Assembly: GCA_002708205.1 (NCBI GenBank)
Contig: PAMR01000073.1
Span: 3,107-9,503, forward strand
From: Gammaproteobacteria bacterium
GTDB taxonomy: Bacteria > Pseudomonadota > Gammaproteobacteria > Pseudomonadales > Azotimanducaceae
Length of the DNA: 6,397 nt
Direction of reading: 5' to 3'
Every line of letters begins with the position of its first letter. The stretch's first letter is position 1. The position numbers and the translations under genes are program-made. Below are positions 1 to 5,815 of the stretch, piece after piece. The notes under the pieces were generated by a model. It was given only the letters and a program-made list of their open reading frames with translations. It had not been told where the DNA came from and did not search any database.

Positions 1-884
1 ACTTTCGACGGATCTAAAGACACATAAAGAACAAAAACGGGGTGCCGACCATGAAACATAACATCTCGATACGCCTGCCTGATGGCATGGGAAACGATGG
101 TATCTTTCACATATCGATTGTTAACAAAGAAGTGTTGTTGATCTCTCGTACGCCTATTGAAAGTCGGCGATCCGACCCAGCCCCACAAGCGAAGATCTTC
201 TCTACTTTCATCAATCGGTACGGCTGAATCCAAAAAATCCGCACCCAAAAGAAGCTGAATACGATTTTCGAGTTTCGATACCGCGGGTATGCGTTCATTC
301 GTTCGACCCCCGTCTGACAATAAAAAAGATATATTGTCGTTGACCAAAGACAACCTGCGCACAGTATCAGTCACATGAGCCTTCTCAGTCCTTTCCGCCT
401 TGAGGAATTTTCTCCGAGCCGGAGTATTAAAAAATAGATTTTCAACCGTGACGGTAGTCCCCTCACTGCGAGCCGCCGGTCGAAGACTAATTTCATGCCC
501 TCCTTCAACCACTAGCTGCCAAGCGTTTTCCATCTGATGTGTTCGCGAAGTCAAAGTGACTCTGGCGATAGAAGCTACACTAGCTAAAGCCTCTCCTCGA
601 AAGCCCATTGTCGTGACAAGCGCTAGATCTTCCGAGGTTTCAATCTTACTCGTCGCATGACGTTCCAGCGCCAAGCGCAAGTCGTCTTGATGAATTCCGA
701 CACCGTCATCGGCAACACTTATGCGCCGAACTCCGGATTCTTCGATTTCAATAGAGATACTTTGAGCACCAGCATCCAGGCTATTTTCTACTAATTCTTT
801 AACGATAGAAGCAGGCCTTTCAACTACCTCACCAGCAGCGATTTGGTTAGCAACACGTTCTTCTAGTCGGCGAATGTGCTTCAT
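1..884 (-). CDS. mutL: DNA mismatch repair protein MutL, N-terminal part (3' end outside window)
   Basis: MutL links mismatch recognition by MutS to downstream strand incision and unwinding; its N-terminal half is a GHKL ATPase that dimerises on ATP binding. I translated 294 codons from ATG at 884 with no stop before the left edge. All ATPase motifs are visible: motif I around residues 30-38 (ELVENSLDA, with E30 matching catalytic E29 of E. coli and N34 the Mg ligand), motif II at 59-64 (DDGVGI), motif III at 94-102 (GFRGEALAS) and GTTVTV at 142-147, followed by LFFNTPARRKF at 150-160. The transducer domain follows, with FFVNNRYV at 252-259. The ATP-contacting lysine of the later HPAK motif and the C-terminal dimerisation domain lie outside the window, so it cannot be seen whether that domain carries an endonuclease motif. 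It starts 17 bases after amiB. AGAGG at 897-901 is a possible ribosome site, though 12 bases from ATG is long. The gene is cut by the window edge, not broken. Confidence 0.97.
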   Translation of the reverse strand, partial: MKHIRRLEERVANQIAAGEVVERPASIVKELVENSLDAGAQSISIEIEESGVRRISVADDGVGIHQDDLRLALERHATSKIETSEDLALVTTMGFRGEALASVASIARVTLTSRTHQMENAWQLVVEGGHEISLRPAARSEGTTVTVENLFFNTPARRKFLKAERTEKAHVTDTVRRLSLVNDNISFLLSDGGRTNERIPAVSKLENRIQLLLGADFLDSAVPIDESREDLRLWGWVGSPTFNRRTRDQQHFFVNNRYVKDTIVSHAIRQAYRDVMFHGRHPVFVLYVSLDPSK

Positions 885-901
885 GACTTGCAGTTGCCTC
901 T

Positions 902-2236
902 TTAAGTAGGTTGCCCTGGAATAACAAGGATCTGTCCTATACGAATAACATCATTTTCCAGACCATTAGCTATTCTAATTTTCGAAGCGCTAACGGAATA
1001 ACGTATAGCCAATTCCGATAATGTGTCTCCTCTCTTTACAATGTGTGTAGCTTCCTTTGATACATCTAAATTAGCCACTAGTGTTCCTGGGGGAGGATCC
1101 CGTCGCACATATTGTCGAATGCCCTCAGCAATAGCACTCGCAATTTTTTTTTGATGTGCCTTCGAAGACAGTAGTTTGGCCTCCCCTGGATTAGATAAAA
1201 AACCTGTTTCAATTAAAATTGACGGTAAATCTGGACTATTCAGAACGACAAATCCCGCCTGCTGGACAGTATTTTTATGCAGCTTCGCTACTCTTCCCAA
1301 ATTCCCGAGAATCGAATCTCCCACCGCAATAGAATCATTCATTTGCTCCTTGATCGACATATCCAGAATTACCTCCGCAACCACATCATCTTGGTCATCC
1401 AAAGAAACACTGTTTCCCACACCGCCAATTAAATCAGCTCGTTTTTCATTATCAACGAGCCAGCGCGTCGTTTCACTGGTCGCCCGTTTTTCCGACAATG
1501 CGTAGATAGATGCACCACTTACTCGTGAACTCTTGAAGGCATCTGCGTGAATTGAAACAAAGAGATCGGCTCGTCTTTCTCTGGCAATATTGGGTCTCTT
1601 CTGTAGTGGCACGTAATAGTCACCGGTTCTTATTAGCATGGCCTTAAATCCACGCGTTGCATCGAGCTCACTCTTTATGGCTTTCGATATTTCAAATACC
1701 ACTTCTTTTTCATAGACACGTCCTACACCGATTGCTCCAGGGTCCTCTCCTCCATGCCCCGGATCAATTGCTATCAGGATATCCCGCAACTTCGATGTGT
1801 CCACGGAACGTTGCACAGGAACAGGGGTGCTTTCTTCCCAACTCAGATCTATCACTAATCTGTTCCCATACGAGGCAATCGGCGGCAAAAGGAAACTCTT
1901 TGCAGTTACTTCCCGACTAACATCTAAAACCACTCGATAAATTTCTTGACCGCGACGAGCTCGACGGACACCACCTAAAATCTCACTTGAAATATCCTCA
2001 GTAACAAGTGCATCGTTGGGGTGAGTTTCCTCAAGATCAATAACTACTCGATACGGATTACTCAACTTAAATAATTTGTAATCAACAGGCGTAGATGTAT
2101 CGAGCACCACTCTGGTTCGACCTGGTGCATCATGAACGCGAACCCCATCCAACGAACCTGCTTCGCTTTTAAAAAGTGTTCCAAGCAAGATGGTCGCCAG
2201 AAGAAGAATAAAAATATTTTGAATTTGAGTGGTCAT
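902..2236 (-). CDS. amiB: N-acetylmuramoyl-L-alanine amidase AmiB, periplasmic, AMIN-Amidase_3-LysM
   Basis: AmiB is a zinc amidase that cuts the bond between N-acetylmuramic acid and the stem peptide to split septal peptidoglycan during cell division. The 444-residue protein shows, in order: an export signal (hydrophobic stretch about 8-20, likely cut after S-E-A at 24-26; the n-region has no Lys or Arg before the hydrophobic core), an AMIN domain (about 29-133), the Amidase_3 domain (about 152-378) and one LysM (about 397-441). Zinc ligands are H161 in DPGHGGEDPG, E176 in YEKE and H230 in SIHAD, with catalytic E343 in IETGF. The segment at about 281-301 matches the position of the autoinhibitory helix that, in family members, is displaced by an EnvC-type activator. 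I chose ATG at 2236, not the TTG one codon upstream: the ATG forms a TGATG overlap with the tsaE stop and has AGGA four bases upstream. Synteny with tsaE and mutL favours AmiB over AmiC. Confidence 0.95.
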   Translation of the reverse strand: MTTQIQNIFILLLATILLGTLFKSEAGSLDGVRVHDAPGRTRVVLDTSTPVDYKLFKLSNPYRVVIDLEETHPNDALVTEDISSEILGGVRRARRGQEIYRVVLDVSREVTAKSFLLPPIASYGNRLVIDLSWEESTPVPVQRSVDTSKLRDILIAIDPGHGGEDPGAIGVGRVYEKEVVFEISKAIKSELDATRGFKAMLIRTGDYYVPLQKRPNIARERRADLFVSIHADAFKSSRVSGASIYALSEKRATSETTRWLVDNEKRADLIGGVGNSVSLDDQDDVVAEVILDMSIKEQMNDSIAVGDSILGNLGRVAKLHKNTVQQAGFVVLNSPDLPSILIETGFLSNPGEAKLLSSKAHQKKIASAIAEGIRQYVRRDPPPGTLVANLDVSKEATHIVKRGDTLSELAIRYSVSASKIRIANGLENDVIRIGQILVIPGQPT

Positions 2237-2682
2237 CAAGTCCTGCGGTGATCTATGACTTCCAGAGATCGATAGTTTGGTTTCGACGAATCGCCTGCCT
2301 CCAAAAAAATCTCTATATCGGGTTTAGGCAATATCGAACTTCCATTGCTCGGCCACTCTACCAACTTGATCGCTTCCTCGCCAAGTAGGTCATCGATACC
2401 AATATATAGTAGTTCTTCGGGGTCGTTAATTCGGTAAAAGTCAAAATGTAAAACGCGACAATCTGCTAATTCGTATGGCTCCAGTAACGTATATGTCGGG
2501 CTCTTTACAGGTCCATCGTAACCCCATGACCGCAAAATACCCCGAACCAATGTCGTCTTCCCTGACCCAAGATCTCCATTCAGAAATACGAGCTCGTTAC
2601 TCAGGTTCAGTTCACGCACGAGCCGTCTCCCTGTTTCAACCGTCGCTTCCTCGTTTTTTAGTAAAGATATCGATTTATTCAC
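2236..2682 (-). CDS. tsaE: tRNA N6-threonylcarbamoyladenosine (t6A) biosynthesis ATPase TsaE
   Basis: TsaE is the small ATPase that works with TsaB and TsaD, after TsaC makes threonylcarbamoyl-AMP, to form t6A at position 37 of tRNAs reading ANN codons. The 148-residue product is of normal length. It carries the P-loop GDLGSGKTT at 36-44, the family signature SPTYTLLEPY at 61-70, the HFDFYR segment at 79-84 with the Walker-B-like aspartate D81, and the LVEWP motif at 107-111. The start is GTG at 2682; an in-frame TAA sits directly before it, so no longer form is possible. The GTG overlaps the nnr stop as GTGA, and the TGA stop overlaps the amiB ATG by one base, so it is embedded in a chain of translational coupling. 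The nnr-tsaE-amiB-mutL order is the same as in E. coli. Confidence 0.97.
   Translation of the reverse strand: MNKSISLLKNEEATVETGRRLVRELNLSNELVFLNGDLGSGKTTLVRGILRSWGYDGPVKSPTYTLLEPYELADCRVLHFDFYRINDPEELLYIGIDDLLGEEAIKLVEWPSNGSSILPKPDIEIFLEAGDSSKPNYRSLEVIDHRRT
2241..2244 (-). promoter_or_regulatory. Ribosome binding site of amiB
   Basis: AGGA on the minus strand lies four bases before the ATG at 2236, inside the last codons of tsaE. It leaves only one base before the alternative TTG at 2239, so it favours the ATG. It suggests amiB is translated partly by coupling to tsaE. Confidence 0.5.
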
Positions 2683-4142
2683 TTATGAAACACTCTCAAG
2701 TTTTCGACAATGTCAGAAGCAATTATTGCGCCACCACCTAGACTATCGAAGGCTCGATCGCCGGCAGCCGCATGCAGCCAAACCCCCTTTTCTGCTGCTT
2801 CGGTCGAAGGCAATCCCTGAGCCCTTAGGGCACCGATCACTCCTGTTAATACATCGCCGCTACCGGCAGTTGCCATACCCGGGTTCCCCAAGATGCAAAT
2901 CCCAGATAAACCATTTTTATCTGCTACGAGCGTACCTGGGCCTTTGAGGACTATGGTAGACCCGTAATAATCTGCTAATTTTTCCACAGCCCTTTGACGT
3001 TCTTCTCGAACGTTAATGGGAACGTCACCCAATAGCCGAACGGCTTCTCCGGTATGGGGCGTAAGAATTGACTCGGGGGGTATGGTTAAGTTTTCTTTAG
3101 CAAGCAGATTGAGGGCATCAGCATCGAAAACAATCGGCTTTCGCGCCTTCAATGTCTTGGCAAGTAAGGCGTAGCCCCACGATTCTCTGCCAAGGCCCGG
3201 CCCAATAGCTATCGCATCGACTCTATCCAACAGATCATCGAGCGAAGATAGATCATCTTCTTCTACGCCTTGAACCATTAATTCGGGACGCCGTCCAATA
3301 AATCCAGACACATGAGCGGATCGGGTAACCACACTAACCAATCCTACCCCAGCTCGCAGTGCTGCCTCCGAAGCCAACAGGGCGGCACCACCCATACCTC
3401 TCTCGCCGCCAATGACGAGGAGGTGTCCTAGCTGGTTCTTATATGCACTTCGACGTCGTTTCGGTAAAACGCCAGTTGAAATAACAGGAACACCTTCAAC
3501 CTTTTCGAAGACTTCCGGTGGCAAATCCAAAGTGCTCAATTCGATTTGGCCTGTGTAATCAACACCATCGCCCGTGCATAAGCCGAGTTTCACTCCTACA
3601 AAAGTAATCGTGATGTCTGCGACCACCGGTGAATTCGTCATGAGAGCCCCAGTGTCCGCTGATATCCCGCTCGGCAAATCGAGCGCGACTACAGGGGCCG
3701 GCGATGCGTTTATTTTGTCAATGGCATAAACAAAATCTTCACGAACAGTACCAGTCGCTCCAATTCCAAGTAGAGCATCGACGATCACTTGACCCACGAT
3801 TTCAACTTCGCTTTGGTGCTCAATGCCCTGTTCTTTTGCCCATTGATAGGCCTTCAATCCATCATCACGTAGTTTAGTGTGATCACCAACTTGAATAACC
3901 TGCACCTCAATACCTCGATTGAACGCCAGTCCAGCAACCACATAACCATCGCCAGCGTTATTGCCGGTACCGCATACAACGGTTATCGAACGAATATTCG
4001 GCCAACGATCCAAAATGAGATCAAATGCTGATAAGCCGGCTCGACGCATTAAAGTGATACCAGGAATTCCGTGGGAATCAATGGCAATATCTTCGAGCTC
4101 TCGGATCGCTTTCCGGTCAAATAGTCGATTTACGTGATCCAT
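2679..4142 (-). CDS. nnr: Bifunctional NAD(P)H-hydrate epimerase / ADP-dependent NAD(P)H-hydrate dehydratase
   Basis: Nnr (formerly YjeF) repairs damaged NADH and NADPH: the N-terminal domain interconverts the R and S forms of NAD(P)HX, and the C-terminal domain dehydrates the S form back to NAD(P)H using ADP. The protein has 487 residues, near the usual length of about 500. The epimerase half (about 1-215) has GTGNNAGDGYV at 58-68, VDALLG at 121-126 (with the putative catalytic D122) and DLPSG at 155-159. The ribokinase-like dehydratase half (about 230-485) has GHLLVIGG at 239-246, TPHTGEA at 361-367 and GNPGMATAGSGDVLTG at 419-434, where D430 is the expected catalytic aspartate. Both halves look intact. 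ATG at 4142 has no clear Shine-Dalgarno sequence but a perfect TATAAT seven bases upstream, so it is probably the first gene of the operon. It overlaps tsaE by four bases. Confidence 0.97.
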   Translation of the reverse strand: MDHVNRLFDRKAIRELEDIAIDSHGIPGITLMRRAGLSAFDLILDRWPNIRSITVVCGTGNNAGDGYVVAGLAFNRGIEVQVIQVGDHTKLRDDGLKAYQWAKEQGIEHQSEVEIVGQVIVDALLGIGATGTVREDFVYAIDKINASPAPVVALDLPSGISADTGALMTNSPVVADITITFVGVKLGLCTGDGVDYTGQIELSTLDLPPEVFEKVEGVPVISTGVLPKRRRSAYKNQLGHLLVIGGERGMGGAALLASEAALRAGVGLVSVVTRSAHVSGFIGRRPELMVQGVEEDDLSSLDDLLDRVDAIAIGPGLGRESWGYALLAKTLKARKPIVFDADALNLLAKENLTIPPESILTPHTGEAVRLLGDVPINVREERQRAVEKLADYYGSTIVLKGPGTLVADKNGLSGICILGNPGMATAGSGDVLTGVIGALRAQGLPSTEAAEKGVWLHAAAGDRAFDSLGGGAIIASDIVENLRVFHK

Positions 4143-4149
4143 CTGAGTG

Positions 4150-4179
4150 ATTATACGAGTATGGAACCAATAAATATTG
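4150..4179 (-). promoter_or_regulatory. Probable sigma70 promoter of the nnr-tsaE-amiB-mutL operon
   Basis: The minus strand reads TATAAT at 4155-4150, a perfect -10 hexamer, seven bases before the nnr ATG. The best -35 candidate is CAATAT at 4179-4174 with an 18-base spacer, which is poor; there is no TGn extension. The predicted start falls at or one base before the A of the ATG, giving a leaderless or near-leaderless mRNA. The -35 region lies inside the first codons of queG. The hexamer match is seen directly; activity is inferred. Confidence 0.5.
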
Positions 4180-5204
4180 CAGCGAATCTAGAATCCTGGG
4201 CACGGGAATTGGGCTTTCAACAAGTAGGAATCACAGACACTGATCTATCCGGATACAAAAGCGATTTTCTTAAATGGTTAAGCCTGCGGTTTAACGGAAC
4301 CATGGGTTACATGTCGCGTAACACTGACAAAAGAATGCAGCCCAACCTGCTCTTACCCGGAACTATCCGCGTTATTTCCGCTCGTATGAATTATCTCACG
4401 CCATCATTTAACAGCTTGAAAAACAAAAATCTCGGATACGTTTCGTATTACGCACGTGGTCGCGACTATCACAAAACAGTCAGACGTAGACTCGTGCAAC
4501 TCGCCAATCGTATGCAAACCCATGCAGGCGGCAGTTACCGGGCTTTCACAGATTCAGCACCGGTTCTCGAGAAACCACTCGCAGAAAAGGCTGGAATTGG
4601 ATGGATTGGTAAGAATACTTTGGTATTAAACAAAGAAGCCGGATCATGGTTTTTTCTTGGGGAAATATTCACCAATATTCCCCTCCCGACAACCAAACAC
4701 AAAGTAAAAAATGGATGTGGTGCTTGTAAAGCGTGTATCTCAGTTTGTCCAACCGGGGCTATTACAGGACCTCAAAAGCTGGACGCTCGAAAATGCATCT
4801 CCTACCTGACCATAGAAAATAAAGGGTCCATTCCGACCAAGCTTCGTCCGTTAATTGGTAACCGTGTATTCGGATGCGATGATTGCCAGTTGATTTGCCC
4901 TTGGAATCGTTTCGCCTCTTACACAGAGCTCGATGATTTTAAGCCACGACATGATCTCGATCGCTCGGATATTTGTTCTTTACTTCAATGGGATGAAGCT
5001 GAATTTCTTAAGAAAACAGAAGGTATGGCTATTCGACGCATTAACTACTCGCAGTGGGTTAGAAACGTAGCCGTCGCCGCGGGCAATGCCGAAACAACTG
5101 ATGATCTCAAAAAAGCAATAGAGAAAAGACGCTGCGAGAGGGTCACAGCTAACGATCCGCTCGCTATTGAGCATCTCGACTGGGCGCTTTCTCAACACAT
5201 TTAG
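4161..5204 (+). CDS. queG: Epoxyqueuosine reductase QueG
   Basis: QueG carries out the last step of queuosine synthesis, reducing epoxyqueuosine to queuosine at position 34 of tRNAs for Asp, Asn, His and Tyr, using cobalamin and two [4Fe-4S] clusters. The 347-residue product aligns by eye along most of its length with E. coli QueG, for example GFQQVGITDTDLS at 18-30 and LGYVS...YARGRDYHK at 91-105. D131 in DSAP is the expected proton donor. The eight cluster cysteines are C186, C189, C192 and C196 (CGACKACISVCPTGA), C212 (KCISYLT), and C239, C242 and C246 (CDDCQLICPWN). The C terminus is about 30 residues shorter than E. coli's. The frame is open up to GTG at 4134, which would overlap nnr by nine bases; I chose ATG at 4161 because homology begins just after it and the GTG lacks a ribosome site. 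The ATG also has only a weak one, so the start is moderately certain. It is divergent from nnr, as in E. coli. Confidence 0.95.
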   Translation: MEPINIAANLESWARELGFQQVGITDTDLSGYKSDFLKWLSLRFNGTMGYMSRNTDKRMQPNLLLPGTIRVISARMNYLTPSFNSLKNKNLGYVSYYARGRDYHKTVRRRLVQLANRMQTHAGGSYRAFTDSAPVLEKPLAEKAGIGWIGKNTLVLNKEAGSWFFLGEIFTNIPLPTTKHKVKNGCGACKACISVCPTGAITGPQKLDARKCISYLTIENKGSIPTKLRPLIGNRVFGCDDCQLICPWNRFASYTELDDFKPRHDLDRSDICSLLQWDEAEFLKKTEGMAIRRINYSQWVRNVAVAAGNAETTDDLKKAIEKRRCERVTANDPLAIEHLDWALSQHI

Positions 5205-5205
5205 T

Positions 5206-5754
5206 CTACCGGTCTTTATCAACTCTAAAAAAAAAGTCCCGGTATACCCGCAATTCCTCTATTGATTCCCTGATGTCATCCAGAGCTCGGTGAGAACCCT
5301 GTTTGGAGACTTGATTGATAATCGAAGGGTTCCATCTCTGGGCCAATTCTTTAACCGAACTAACATCGATAATCCTATAGTGGAAGAAACTCTCTAACGC
5401 AGGCATATGGTGGATCAAAAAACGACGATCCTGCCATATTGAATTTCCACACAGAGGAGTTTGATTTTTCTCCGAATACTTACCAACGAACTCCAGGGTC
5501 ATAGCTTCCGCTTCCTTCTGACTTATTTCACTCTCGCGAACCCGCGAAAGCAGTCCAGATTCGCTATGATGAGAGAGATTCCAATCATCCATTAAGGAAA
5601 GGGCGGATTCAGGCTGATTAATGGCTAAATTAGGGCCTTCGGCCACTATATTTAATTCGGGGTCTGTAACAACCGTGGCTATCTCTATGATTACATTATG
5701 CTCTGGGTCTAAGCCCGTCATCTCAAGATCAATCCATATTAATTTCGAAGACAC
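5206..5754 (-). CDS. orn: Oligoribonuclease Orn (DEDDh 3'-5' exoribonuclease)
   Basis: Orn degrades the shortest RNA fragments, chiefly dinucleotides including pGpG from cyclic-di-GMP breakdown, to mononucleotides. The 182-residue product has every DEDDh residue: D9 and E11 (IDLEMTGLDP), D109 (QDRRFL), H155 (GSHRALDD) and D160. Also present are the MDDWN motif at 55-59 and FHYRIIDVSSVKELAQRW at 124-141, typical of the family. Two GTG starts are possible. I chose the one at 5754 because GGGAG lies five bases before it and the resulting N terminus, MSSKLIWIDLEM, has the usual short lead before LIWIDLEM; GTG at 5766 overlaps that ribosome site and has none of its own. A tryptophan at 107 (NSIWQD) replaces the Gly or Cys I recall in E. 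coli and Pseudomonas. A run of nine T encodes FFF near the C terminus. It converges on queG with one base between stop codons; no tRNA genes lie between them. Confidence 0.96.
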   Translation of the reverse strand: MSSKLIWIDLEMTGLDPEHNVIIEIATVVTDPELNIVAEGPNLAINQPESALSLMDDWNLSHHSESGLLSRVRESEISQKEAEAMTLEFVGKYSEKNQTPLCGNSIWQDRRFLIHHMPALESFFHYRIIDVSSVKELAQRWNPSIINQVSKQGSHRALDDIRESIEELRVYRDFFFRVDKDR

Positions 5755-5759
5755 GACTA

Positions 5760-5764
5760 CTCCC
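5760..5764 (-). promoter_or_regulatory. Ribosome binding site of orn
   Basis: GGGAG on the minus strand, five bases before the GTG at 5754. It is the strongest Shine-Dalgarno match seen in the window and decides the start in favour of 5754 over the upstream GTG at 5766, whose codon it overlaps. Confidence 0.7.
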
Positions 5765-5788
5765 ACACATATTTGATGTCAGACGACT

Positions 5789-5815
5789 AATCTATCATTG
5801 GTGTACATATGACAA
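5789..5815 (-). promoter_or_regulatory. Possible orn promoter (extended -10)
   Basis: The minus strand has TTGTCA at 5815-5810 (5 of 6 to TTGACA), a 15-base spacer, and TAGATT at 5794-5789 (4 of 6 to TATAAT) preceded by TGA, which fits an extended -10. The short spacer weakens it. The leader to the orn GTG would be roughly 30 bases and would include the GGGAG site. The -35 hexamer overlaps the start codon of the divergent sulfurtransferase gene. Confidence 0.35.
5793..5798 (+). promoter_or_regulatory. Possible -10 element for the sulfurtransferase gene
   Basis: TATCAT (5 of 6 to TATAAT) lies 10 bases before the ATG at 5809 and overlaps the candidate -10 of orn on the other strand. No -35 at normal spacing was found; TTGATG at 5773-5778 is only 14 bases upstream. 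It is a weak prediction resting on position in a short divergent gap. Confidence 0.25.

Noticed and set aside
42..298. Small open frames on both strands at 42-227 and 107-298
   Set aside because: The region is the MutL transducer domain in another minus-strand frame; these are shadows of it.
1176..1920. Plus-strand open frames at 1176-1505 and 1657-1920
   Set aside because: They lie antisense within the well-supported amiB, have low-complexity Ser/Leu/His-rich translations and no domain resemblance.
2237..2239. TTG one codon upstream as the amiB start (445 residues)
   Set aside because: The adjacent ATG forms the TGATG overlap with the tsaE stop and has AGGA at a workable distance; the TTG would leave one base between AGGA and the start.
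2475..2947. Plus-strand open frames at 2475-2741 and 2726-2947
   Set aside because: They are antisense to tsaE and nnr, which carry full family motifs; the translations match nothing I recognise.
4134..4160. Longer QueG starting at GTG 4134
   Set aside because: No ribosome site precedes it, it would overlap the nnr start, and similarity to QueG proteins begins after ATG 4161. It is not fully excluded.
4980..5222. Minus-strand open frame at 4980-5222
   Set aside because: It is antisense to the conserved C-terminal part of queG and has no recognisable product.
5227..5250. Terminator formed by the GGTATACC palindrome next to the T9 run, read on the minus strand
   Set aside because: The best hairpin has only about three base pairs and the run lies inside orn, before its stop codon, so a functional terminator there would truncate orn.
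5755..5766. Longer Orn starting at GTG 5766 (186 residues)
   Set aside because: That codon overlaps the GGGAG ribosome site of the downstream GTG and has no site of its own; the extra residues GVVV do not resemble Orn N termini.
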